Assembly (NCBI GenBank): GCA_007922305.1
Contig: ML677335.1
Location: forward strand, 37,144,642-37,208,641
Direction of reading: 5' to 3'
Origin: Dermatemys mawii
Lineage: Eukaryota; Chordata; Testudines; Dermatemydidae
Length of the DNA: 64,000 bases
Shown here in pieces: positions 48,256-57,885 of the stretch. The stretch's first letter is position 1; every line of letters begins with the position of its first letter. The position numbers and the translations under genes were made by a program. The notes under the pieces are model-generated. The model searched no databases, had not been told where the DNA came from, and saw nothing but the letters and a program-made list of their open reading frames with translations.

Positions 48256-48807
48256 CATCTAAAGTGTCAAGGAAGATAACACCAGGTTTATTACTCCAAG
48301 TGTATTTACACAGACTCCAGAATGCAGCTTTAACACATCTATTTTGCTTCAGTATTCTATGCTGTTTTCTTCTATGCGATGTTTTGAAAGGTGTATTTAA
48401 ATGGTAGTTATTGCGAAATTTGTTTTATTTAGAATATGTGATAGAAGTCTTTAATTGCAACTGGTAAGATACCATGTAAAAGAACAGAAGGATGCTTCAA
48501 AGAGGAATGCTGCTTAAGAGAGGGCATCAGAGCCATAAACTAAATCATAAAAGGGGCTTTTCTTTTACCTCCTTTTGCAAGAAAATTAAATCCTTCCGTT
48601 TCAAACCACAACGTCTAGACATCTTGGTACGACAAAATTTTTATAAACACTGGAAAGTCTTCATTCTTTAAACTCTAAAGCAAAACATTTATTTTTGGAA
48701 AATGTTTTGGAGAAGACAGACCTGTGTTACTTCTAATTCATGTTTGACTATTCCTGAAATGTTTAAGAGGACATATGCCTCTTTTCAGATGCTCAGTTGC
48801 AGTTTTG
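48256..48807. other. Unique DNA
   Basis: No recognised repeat or gene, though 48280-48300 ('aacaccaggtttattac') has an LTR-like look. Confidence 0.35.
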
Positions 48808-48856
48808 TTGTAGCCATGGTGGTCTCAGTATATTAGGCAGATCATCAACCGAAAGC

Positions 48857-49095
48857 AGCACCAGCCACTGCCAGAACAGATGCATAACTTGCAGACATCT
48901 TTCCACGGCTACAATGATCAATATCCACCGCAGCACACCTTACAAGATCTGTAAGTCCCATACATGCCTAGCACAATACGTGGTGTACCTCATCCAGTGC
49001 ACTAAATAATCCAACAACTATATGGGTGAAACCAAACAATCATTATGTTTTCAAATGAACCTACGCAGAAAAATGATAAGACAAAAGTACTACGT
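48857..49095 (+). pseudogene. Penelope-like GIY-YIG endonuclease domain relic
   Basis: The frame reads CQNRCITCRHLSTATM, a CxxxCxxC cysteine cluster, then SHTCLAQYVVYLIQCTK, an in-frame TAA at 49007-49009, and continues in the same frame as NNYMGETKQSLCFQMN and RRKMIRQK. This matches the domain order of Penelope-like elements: cysteine motif, VVYLIQC, YxGET and then an arginine-rich segment. The stop replaces a conserved cysteine codon and the MITE interrupts the rest, so it is inactive. In living elements this nuclease nicks DNA to prime target-site reverse transcription. Confidence 0.75.
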
Positions 49096-49100
49096 CACTT

Positions 49101-49222
49101 ATGGTGACCGCACAGCAAATGTGAAAAATCGGGATGGGGGTGGTGGGTAATAGGAGCCTATATAAGAAAAAGACCCAAAAAATGGGACTGTCCCTATAAA
49201 ACTGGGACATCTGGTCACCATA
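49101..49222. mobile_element. 122-bp MITE inserted in the Penelope-like element
   Basis: Ends atggtgacc and ggtcaccat are inverted repeats. Flanking cgtcactt (49093-49100) and aatcactt (49223-49230) match at 6 of 8 positions. Removing the element restores the Penelope frame ('tacgtcactt' continuing 'gtgggtaaac'). The second copy is at 29179-29295. The 8-bp duplication favours hAT-type mobilisation over a TA-targeting one. Confidence 0.8.
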
Positions 49223-49652
49223 AATCACTTGTGGGTAAACACTTTTCACAAAATACTTGCTCCAGCAATCACCTCTCAGTCCTTGTCCTGAAAGGAAACC
49301 TGCACAACACTTTCAAAAGATGACTCTGAGGACTTAAATTCATAATTTTGCTAGACACTAAAAATCATGGTCTTAATGAAGATTTATGGCTTATTACAAC
49401 AATCTGTAACCCATTAATCCTTTTTGTCCTATGCTTCAGGGTATTAACAGGCCACTTCTCCTTGAATGGTCCCTTAAAACATATGTTATGCTATTTATGC
49501 TTAACAGTCTGTTCCACATTGGGTTTAGCTGTGGTGCTGGGAGTATCTTTCCCAGACCTGAAGAAAAGCTCTGTGTAGCTTGAATGTTTGTCTCTTTCAC
49601 CAGCAGAAGTTGGTGCAATAAAACTTAAAGATATTACCTCATACACTATCTT

Positions 49653-50902
49653 TTGAAATGCATATTTGCCAATATTTTGAACCTAAATGCAAACCTTCAT
49701 CTACTTGCCCAATGCCATTTGCCATATAAATAGTAAAACCCTTTATGTACAAATATAGCAAGATAATTTTATGATAATGTAAGAAACTATCTGAATATAA
49801 AATCATCAATATTAAGTGGACATTAGTTATCTTACAATGCTTAAGCAACTTCTTGCCAAATTGAGAAAGACAAGAATCATCTTCTCTAAAAACTGTCAAG
49901 CAGAACAGTGACCATTTATGTGTAAAGGCAAATATTAAATACATTTAAAAAGACAACGTTGAGAGCTAAAAGACCTTTATATAAGCAATTAGAGAGTTTG
50001 GCCTCAAAATTCCAATTCCTATTAAGCCCTGGTGGAACTAAAAGGATACCTCAGAAAATGAATGGAATAGAAAAAAAAAAAAGAGTTAAAATTCTAAACT
50101 TTAATGATCCACTGAAAAATTTCCCAAAACAAGGATAAAGGCCAATGTCTAGGAGACTTGCAGGTGTGTATCCTCCTCTCAGTTGCACAGCTGCATTCAC
50201 CAGAGTCATAGAGGAAGAGCATTCACTGATAAACTACCCCTCTGGGGAATGGGCTCTCTACCTGTAGGAGAGCAGCACAGGTCATGTTAAATGCCTTACA
50301 GCAGTGAAATCTCACAAGTAAATCCCAATACTAGGGTCTCTTTTCACCCTCCCCAGATTCTAGCTGTGCCAGGGAGCTGGTGACAGAGCTTGCAAGATGA
50401 GGGAGGGTTTATCAAAACAACAAGCCCTTTCAAATGAATACTAGAACAACAGAAATCAACCTCTCTCACATGCTTTCTTTACAGAATGTGTAGCACCAAC
50501 TGCAATCAGGAGACTGCCCTTTGATCCCCCAGCCTTTTGCCATTCATAGCCAACTAAACGAGCACCTAGGACGTCACTATTTATTGTTCCCAGAGCTTTG
50601 CTCAAAGGGTGAACTGAACATCAGACCTCTGAAGACAGGGGCAGGTTCATGCATGTGCAAACACACACAAACAGTTCCCTATATCTGAATCAGGAAGTTG
50701 AGGGGGAAACATTTAAGGGCTGGAGGGATTCACATATTTGGTGCTAAAAATGAAGGCTTTCGAGTAAAATACTAGACTAAAAAGTACATTAGCATCACCA
50801 TATTGTCAAGGTGAACATGAGAAAAGTCACTTTGCAGGGATGATGCAAACTCTGACATATGGGACATATAAATGTAAAGCAGAATGGGCTAAATACCTCA
50901 CT
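49653..50902. other. Unique DNA, no gene seen
   Basis: No recognised repeat or gene. Confidence 0.4.
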
Positions 50903-51175
50903 CAAGATACGCTTACACTATGGCAGCACTGCCATGCTGCAGCTGTGCTACTGAGGCATACACACTTCCTACATTGATGGAAGAGGTTTTCTCATCTATG
51001 TAGTTAATCCACTTCTCAGAGAAGTGGTAGCTAAGTTGACAGAAGTGTCCTCTGTTGACCTAGCTGCATCACGCCTGGGGTTAGGTCAACCTAACTACAG
51101 CGCAGAGTGAAATTTTTCACAGCCCTGAGCAACGTAGCTAAATCAACATAGATTTTAGGTCTAGATCAGGCCTTA
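50903..51175. mobile_element. MITE, family A, second copy
   Basis: The left end 'caagatacgcttacactatg' and the interior 'gatggaagaggttttctcat', 'gtagttaatccacttctca', 'ggttaggtcaacctaactac', 'gtgaaatttttcacagccc' and 'gagcaacgtagctaaatcaa' have the same order as the copy at 3415-3696. The right end 'ggtctagatcaggcctt' is the degraded complement of the left. Confidence 0.75.
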
Positions 51176-51798
51176 CATTATTTTATACCTCTCTTACTAG
51201 GGCTGAAGAGCACAGAGCCACCTTGATCTGAAATGACTGCCATGCCTGCTTGTCAGGTCAAGTACTGAATATCAAACCATCACAAGTAAAAAGAACAGCC
51301 TTTTCAGCACTAGATATGCAGGCTGATGGTATGAATCTCTGGGGCCAGACATCTCTTTGGAAAGTCTGTTTCCCCAGTGACCGCGTATAATGACATATAT
51401 TAACCTGTCTTCCAGCTCAGATTTATTACACTCTGGAGGGCATAAATTTTAATATATGCGCAAAATCGATGCAAGCTTATTACAACACATACAGATTGAC
51501 TTTGTTTTCAGTAGTTGGCCAAAGTTTCTTCAGCACAGTCCCATGATCTGTTTAACAGAAAAGGTACAAGGCAGATGGTTATACCTAGTTTAACCAAATT
51601 AGCTAGAAAAGAACATTTCTCTCCCACCTGACCTCAGGATGTTAGGCAACAATACACAGTGTCGTATCAGCACACATACTGCTACTACATATCAAGACAA
51701 ACAAATGGCAAGCATAGATTAACTAGGTCTTAAATTACAGTACGTCTGTGCAGATTCACATACAAGTGCTGTTGGCACGGTTTTAGTTATTGATGACC
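51176..51798. other. Unique DNA
   Basis: No recognised repeat or gene. Confidence 0.4.
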
Positions 51799-51878
51799 GA
51801 ATCCTCAGCTGGTGGAAATCAGCACAGGCCTAGTGAAATTAACGGAACTACGTCAATTTACACCAACTAAAGATCTGC
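51799..51878. repeat. Palindromic repeat, 'atttacacca' type
   Basis: Left arm 'gaatcctcagctggtggaaa' then 'tcagca'. Right arm 'cgtcaatttacaccaacta' then 'aagatctgc'. These are imperfect reverse complements of about 28 bp. The arms of a widespread reptile/bird palindrome have this form. Confidence 0.55.
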
Positions 51879-52464
51879 CCCCAAGAGTTCCCCTGACTCA
51901 GGGACTGAGCATTAAATTATTTATATATGTAGAACAGAACCTAGTGGTGAATCTAAGCCTATTGTCTTTACACCACCAAATATTGGGGAACTTTATGCCA
52001 TGCAATAACCTACTCTGTGAAGCATTCTGCCTGCAAAGGCAACCTCCCACTCTGCTCTGTCGTGAAAAATTAACCACGCATGTTGTTTTGAATCAGGTAG
52101 CATTAGGCATCTTTATTGCAATATACTGAAAATGATACAAGCACGTGCAGGGAGGTAACAGTAGAGACTCTGCTCCTCCTGAACAGAAATTTCAGACACT
52201 ATTTATTCTTTACAACCACAAGAGATATGTGTACATAAAGCTTATTCAATAATACATCAGTAACAGCAAATTCAACCAATTAGCATTAAGAAAACGGGTG
52301 TTGCTACACTTCAGAGATTTAGGGGTTTTCCTGCAGGCCATGGCTGTTTTAAGGTCACTTAATGAAATCTTGCAGTTAGCATTACAATCACATTTAGAAA
52401 CTGGCATTGCTCAAAACCCTTACTCCTTTTGCCCCCCACTCTCCTTTCTCCTTAAGACACATAG
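51879..52464. other. Unique DNA
   Basis: No recognised repeat or gene. Confidence 0.4.
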
Positions 52465-52540
52465 GGTATGTCTACACTATGAAATTAAGCCGATTATCTT
52501 GAAGTCGATTTTTGGAAACAGATTGTGGGTAAAAGGGTAG
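52465..52540. mobile_element. 'gggtatgtctacact' element, left end only
   Basis: 'tagggtatgtctacactatg' followed by 'aaattaagccgattatcttg' and 'aagtcgatttttggaaaca' matches the start of a well-known turtle/crocodilian repeat. The rest of the element is missing. Confidence 0.6.
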
Positions 52541-52619
52541 TCACCTTAACCTGGCTAGGAGTAGGCCTGGTTAGTTCTTTTGCCTGTCAACTCTGAACTG
52601 TGTCCTTACCTGGTTTAGG

Positions 52620-52690
52620 ACAGTAAGCTCTTTAAGGCTGGGACTCTCAATTTTCAGGCTCATTTTAGGCAATGCACAGCATTATTTAAA
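52620..52690 (+). mobile_element. L2/MIR-type SINE tail fragment
   Basis: 'cagtaagctctttaaggctg' and 'ggactctc' then 'ggcaatgcacagcattattt' resemble the L2-derived tail. Confidence 0.4.
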
Positions 52691-54398
52691 CCCCCCATGC
52701 CATGTTTGTGTTTCCATGCAAACATGATCATACAAAAAGTCACATTAGTAAGCTGCCCTAATGAGGGCAAATTTAAGGCTAAAACGCTGAACTCTTGTTC
52801 TTTATTTCACTATTTTGTTGCAGAAAAATAGTCTGTAAATTGACCCAATTGCCAGGACATTGTGCATACCCACTAAGTATGAAGAAGGAAATAGGCTTCT
52901 TAAAAGCTGATAGTGGTTTATAGGCACACTTTAATTCCAATTTTCCTTGTGCCACTCAGTATATTTCAATACGATTGTTCTCTTCATTCAAGGAACAATC
53001 TCAGACTCCTTCTATAGTTAATTTTACATCAGTTAATTCCTACAGCATATGAAGCACAGATTGTGCAGCAAGATGAACAAAATATTCACCTTGCATTGCA
53101 AAAGTAATGACTTCAAATCCTGAAGGAGATGCAATTTTAATAAAAATGCTTCTCATCTTTCTTTTCCTCTCAAAATAAAAAGTGCATCAAGTAGGCTTTA
53201 ACATTGAAGTTATCTATACAATCGAAAAGTCCTTTGCATTTAGGGTCACATTTTACCCACAAAACTAAATTGTTAAGTGCATCTTAGAAATAGAAATGAG
53301 AGTTTTAAAATACAGATATAATTGCATGTGCAAAATTCCAGTTACAGCTTGACTGAATACGTCTGACAACCTGACTCAGCATTTACAAACGCTACACTCT
53401 GTTGCCCCATGACTTTAAAAAAAAAAAGGATTTTCAATTACATCTGTGGATACAAAACCCTGGCAAAAATATGTCAACAGGATAAAGTTACAGTAGCCAA
53501 ATTCCTCCAAAACAAAATTGCCATCAATTGAAAAACCAAAACAAATTGACAAGGAAGAGGTAACCACAGATTCCAAACCAATGAAAGATAAATGAAAATC
53601 CTTTCCAGCACAAAAGTTAATGTAATAAACAAACAACTCCATCAAAATCAGCTGCATGTAAACTTGGTAACTGAAGGCAAACACGAGGATTGGAATCATA
53701 TACACGCTTATCTGGCACAGAGATGGTTAAGTGGATAAGACGATAATTTGGCTGGACATGAAAAATTGAAAAACAGACAAATTCGGAACTGATGTCAGGC
53801 AACATATTTTAATTGCGGAACTGTCTGCCAGATGTTAACACAGCACTGCGGTCATTCAGAGACCAACCAAAGGTCATCCTGGGGGCATAGGGTATTAGGA
53901 TGGCAACAAGTTTCCATAGGCCGAGTTACCAGTTTCCATTTATTTCCACCACTGCTGTCCTATCTAAAACAGCCTGTGTAAACTGCGTTGTGCCAGAAAT
54001 AAAAGACAAGTCCTAGAGCGTGGGGTCTCCGACCTGATCAGGATAAACTAGAGGCATTCAAAATAAACTGCCTCTGTAGAGCCTGAGGTCACCTTGTCAG
54101 TATCAATCTTCTCATCCTGATGCACATTAGGAGCTACTGCACTGCCCTCTTTATATCCTATGACTGGGAATTGACCTCTGACATTAGTGAATACAATATG
54201 GTCATTTAAGGATGTGGTAATTATTGGTAACTGCACTAACCAAGTTAGTAGTCAGCATATAGGGCTCTGATGCTCTGGTTTGCATTGCCACCTGGTCTTT
54301 ATTTTAAGAGACTAATTCTTACTTCTTAATTGTGTCCCTTGTTCAAGATTATGTTCATATCTGTTCCTTATTTTTCACTAAACTGGACTCCAGTAACA
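52691..54398. other. Unique DNA, no gene seen
   Basis: No recognised repeat. The 96-codon minus-strand frame at 53415-53705 is rich in F, I and L and has no family resemblance. Confidence 0.4.
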
Positions 54399-54406
54399 AT
54401 GTACAC

Positions 54407-54731
54407 CAGGGATTGGCAACCTTTGGCCCGCAGCCCATCAGGGAAATCCACTGGTAGGCCAGGATGGTTGTTTACCTGCAGCGTCCACATGTTCAGCCAA
54501 TCACAGCTTCCACTGGCCAGGCCAATGGGGGAATGGGGGTTGCAGGAAGCGGTGAGGGCTGAGGGATGTGCTGGCCGCCACCTCCCGCAGCCCCCATTGG
54601 CCTGGGCCAGCAAACTGCAGCCAGTGGAAGCTGTAATCAGCTGAACCTGCAGATGCTGCAGGTAAACAAATTGTCTCGGTCTGCCAGCAGATTTCCCTGA
54701 CGGATATCGTGCCAAAGATTGCCGATGCCTG
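54407..54731. mobile_element. Long foldback hAT-type MITE with perfect 8-bp target duplication
   Basis: 325 bp starting 'cagggattggcaacctttgg' and ending 'aaagattgccgatgcctg'. The two halves are reverse complements over nearly the whole length, for example 'gcagcgtccacatgttcagc' against 'gctgaacctgcagatgctgc' and 'ccaatgggggaatgggggtt' against 'cagcccccattggcctgg'. Flanks atgtacac at 54399-54406 and 54732-54739 are identical. The 153-codon minus-strand and 104-codon plus-strand frames across it arise from its symmetric GC-rich sequence and are not genes. Confidence 0.9.
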
Positions 54732-54739
54732 ATGTACAC

Positions 54740-55071
54740 CTTCACAGCTATTTTCACCTGAGAATCTCCAAGCATTTTACAAATTTCAATTAAGCCTTGT
54801 AAATACTCATGCATTACAGGTGGACACAAACTTCTTCAGCTCAGTTTTTTCACACAATCACAAAAGCAAGTCTCCTTCCCAGTCCCTAAAACTAAATCGT
54901 AGACATTCTATCAATCAACATTGTTCAAATGCTAAGGGAAAAGACTCCCTAACAGCTTCTCCTCTTCCAAGGGGAAGGTAGTGCTGGTAGGGAAAGAAGG
55001 TATAAACACGTAACCAAGTGTTAAGTGTATGTTAAATGTGTTCCTCTGTGGCAGCTGCAAGCTAGGGCATT
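54740..55071. other. Unique DNA
   Basis: No recognised repeat or gene. Confidence 0.4.
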
Positions 55072-55243
55072 TAGGACCAGATTTTCAATGGCATTAGTCA
55101 CCTAAAGATGCAAACAGGTGCCTAGTGGCATTTTCAAAAGCAAAATTTAAAATCCATGGGCAGTAGGCACCTACATGCTTTGAAAATCCCACTTCACCCC
55201 TATTGGCATCTTTAAGCACCTAAATACCTTTGAAATCTTACTC
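55072..55243. repeat. Foldback repeat, 'cagattttcaa' type
   Basis: Left arm 'ttaggaccagattttcaatg', 'acctaaagatgcaaacaggt' and 'gcctagtgg'. The complement of the right arm reads 'gatttcaaaggtatttaggt', 'gcttaaagatgccaatagg'. An internal palindrome 'caggtgcctag'/'gtaggcacctac' is present. Confidence 0.7.
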
Positions 55244-55370
55244 ATAGTCCTTTAGCTTAAGCTGAAGAAACTTATACATTAGGTAGGGAGGTCCCAGGTT
55301 GAACCCTCACCCTTAAACAGCCAAGATGCTGGTCTTTATAAACATACATTCTGTTTAACATAAGGGACAT

Positions 55371-56057
55371 AGGGCTTGTCTACATGGGAGCTTGCATTAG
55401 TTTAATTAAACTGGTTTAGTTAAAATAGTGCAAATCCTTATATGGAGGACCCACTTATATTGGTTTAAAACTAGTAATTTATAGGTTAGTTTGTTAGGAT
55501 TAGTTTTTTATTGGTAAAGGTCAGTAAATGAAAATTTCCCAGTACACACACAAACCCATGGAAAAAATTATTTCCATCGGTAACAAATTTGCAGATAGGC
55601 AAAATGAGAAAAATGCTGTTTGAAAACCAAATTTGATGTGAGGGTATTTACTTTGTATATTTTGACATTTGACAATAATTTGTGTTGTAATAGTTATAAA
55701 ACTTTAACTTTTTGAATCTCCGTGTTTGCTGTCATTGTCATAATTGTTGTCTGACCTCCCCATATTGTTTAAATTTTTATGGGGCTGTCACACAAACAAA
55801 CAATGCATACAACTCAATTTTATGCAACTGTGAACATTTAAATTGATAAAAATAGAAAAATGCTTAAACACTATATTATTCATCAAAATTATACAAACAT
55901 AAAAATTGAATTCTGCATAGCGTATTTATAGGAGAATGCTAAACTCAAATCCAGATTTCAATCAATTTAAAAGCATCCATACGCAGTTGCACTGATAGAA
56001 CTACATTGGTTTAAATCACCCCTTTAGTAAAACCAGTGCAACTTTGTATATAGACCT
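55371..56057. mobile_element. MITE, 'gggcttgtctacat' family, interrupted
   Basis: Left half: 'agggcttgtctacatgggag', 'aactggtttagttaaaatag', 'tgcaaatccttatatgga'. Right half: 'acattggtttaaatcacccc', 'taaaaccagtgcaact' and 'ttgtatatagacct'. Between them about 480 bases (roughly 55495-55975) of AT-rich sequence interrupt the element and belong to no family I can name. Confidence 0.65.
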
Positions 56058-56084
56058 ACATTCATTTTTTGCTTCAGGAATGTC

Positions 56085-56812
56085 TTGCCATGTTGGTCCC
56101 AGGATATTAAAGAGACTAGGTGGGTGAGGTAACATCTTATTGGACCCACTTCTGTCACCAGAATGTGACAGAACAACAGATGCAAAATCTGTAGACATAT
56201 CTCCACTGGTACAATGATCAACACTTCCCCACAGCACACCTTCCAAGATCCATGGGTCCTACATGTGCCTATCACAACATGTGATCCATCCAGTGCACTA
56301 AATGCCCAACAACAAGTACGAAACAAGACAACCACTACACAGTTGAATGAACTCACACAGAAAAATGATAAAATACAAAACCACCATATTTCCTGTGGCT
56401 GAAAACTTTTCAACAAGCGATCACTCTATCTCATCTCTCGATCCTCACCCTCAAAGGAAACCTGCATAACACCTTCAAAAGATGAGCCTGTGTGCTTAAA
56501 TTCATAACTTTGCTGGACACTAAAAAAAAAATCATGGACTGAACAGAGAAAGACGATTTATGGTTTATTACAACAATCTATCACCCACTAACCCTACACA
56601 CTAGTTTTCCCTCTCCCTTGACTGGAGAGGTGTTAATGGGCCACTTCACCTTGACATTTGAAATGCGCGTTTACTTATGTAAAACAATCTGTTCCACTTT
56701 GAATACATTTTTCAGACCTGAAGATCTCTGTGTGAGCTTGAAAACTTGTCTCTCTCACCAACAAAAGTTAGTTCACTGGAAGATATCACCCACACCCACC
56801 TTATCTCCCTAA
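56085..56812 (+). mobile_element. Penelope-like retroelement, copy 2, with inverted end arms
   Basis: The left arm 'tgttggtcccaggatattaa', 'gactaggtgggtgaggtaac', 'atcttattggacccactt' is the reverse complement of the right arm 'caacaaaagttagttcactg', 'gaagatatcacccacaccca', 'ccttatctccc' over about 50 bp. Between them, frames broken by shifts give QNNRCKICRHISTGTM, SKIHGSYMCLSQHV and MNSHRKMIKYKTT, homologous to the GIY-YIG region of copy 1. The nuclease is dead. Minus-strand frames here (56024-56416) are shadows. Confidence 0.75.
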
Positions 56813-56885
56813 CGGCAGCGCCTGCTAACACTATCTCACTTTGGACAATATTTGTGTGGACCACCGAAAAAGTCACCATGCAACA

Positions 56886-56920
56886 CCAGTGGTCCATGGA
56901 CCATCAGTTGAGAATCACTG
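56886..56920. mobile_element. hAT terminus fragment
   Basis: 'ccagtggtccatggaccatc' and 'agttgagaatcactg', read in complement, begin cagtgattctcaactg, a hAT-type end. Only one terminus remains. Confidence 0.45.
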
Positions 56921-56924
56921 CTCT

Positions 56925-57109
56925 AAGGCTATGTTTTCACTGGCACTTCATCAGCAAAAGCCACTGCCACTCATAGGGGATGGAAGTTTTTTGTTGGCGA
57001 GAGAACTCTTTCCTGCCAACAAACAGCAGCTACACTGTGTGCCTTCTAGCAGCATAGCTGTAATGGCACAGCCATGTTGCTAAAACCCTCATAGTGTAGC
57101 CATAGCCTA
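56925..57109. mobile_element. MITE, 'aaggctatg' family
   Basis: The left end 'aaggctatgttttcactggc' and the right end 'catagtgtagccatagcct', whose complement is 'aggctatggctacactatg', give inverted termini. The interior 'ctacactgtgtgccttctag' and 'cagcatagctgtaatggc' has no coding capacity. Confidence 0.7.
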
Positions 57110-57415
57110 AAACAAAAGACAGTGAAGTGAACAGAAAGGAAAAGGATATCTCATCCTCTGGTAGTTCTTTAAAAGAGTCTTTACCACCACACCTCCACCC
57201 ACATCTTAAAAATAACAGTCCAAAATGTGAAAATACAAACAATACCAGCAAGATGTTGTGTTTTTCAAGATTCTCGTAGAAACAATTATTTTCCAACATT
57301 TTCTGTAGCAGGTAAACCTGACTCAGGTTAAAACCAACTGACCCTATAACAAAGCACATTCTTCTCTGGTCAAAAAAGCAACCAAGCTAGTGAAATGGAA
57401 AAACAGTTCAGAAGA
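57110..57415. other. Unique DNA
   Basis: No recognised repeat or gene. A 109-codon minus-strand frame overlapping 57030-57359 has no family resemblance. Confidence 0.35.
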
Positions 57416-57885
57416 ACCTAAGAATGGCCATACTGGGTCAGAACAATGGTCCATCTAGCCTAGTATTCTGCCTTCCAACAGTGGCCAGAGCATGGCAATT
57501 TGTCAAGTAACCTGTCCTCTGTTGTCCGGTCCCAGCTTCTGGTAGTCAGAGGTTTACAGACACTCAGAGCATGGGATTGTCTCTCTGACCATCTTGGCTG
57601 TTAGCCATCGATGGACCTATCGTTCATGAATGTATCTAATTCTGTTTTGAACCCCGTTATACTTTTAACTATCGCTATATTGCCTAGCAACAAGCTCCAC
57701 AGGTTGACTATGCACTATGTGAAAAAGCACTTCCTTATGTTTGTTTTAAGCTATTAATTTCATTGGGTGACCCTTGGTTCTTGTATTATGTGAAGGGGTA
57801 AATAATATTTCCTTATGCCCTTTCTCCACACCATTCATGATTTTACAGACCTGGATCATATCCTTCCTGTCCCCCACCCCACAGT
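57416..57885 (-). mobile_element. CR1 LINE 3' end, antisense
   Basis: Read on +, the sequence starts with the complement of the CR1 tail: 'aagaatggccatactgggtc', 'agaacaatggtccatctagc', 'ctagtattctgccttccaac', 'agccatcgatggacctatcg', 'ctccacaggttgactatgca', 'tgggtgacccttggttcttg' and 'ccacaccattcatgatttta'. About 470 bp of the 3' region remains with moderate divergence. It is truncated at its 5' side near 57885. Confidence 0.9.

Larger units (their letters stand above)
48808..49652 (+). mobile_element. Penelope-like retroelement fragment, copy 1
   Basis: The left edge 'ttgtagccatggtggtctca' and the right edge 'tcaccagcagaagttggtgc' then 'aataaaacttaaagatatta' and 'cctcatac' are the two ends of a reptile Penelope-like family. 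In copy 2 the same right arm is mirrored by a left arm. Between them is a GIY-YIG nuclease relic. The reverse transcriptase part is absent, as expected for 5' truncation. A 122-bp MITE is inserted at 49101-49222. Confidence 0.75.

Noticed and set aside
54330..54829. 153-codon (-) and 104-codon (+) open frames
   Set aside because: Both run through a symmetric GC-rich foldback MITE with perfect target duplications. They are by-products of its sequence.
56024..56416. 130-codon minus-strand frame
   Set aside because: Antisense to the Penelope-like nuclease relic and crosses its inverted left arm.
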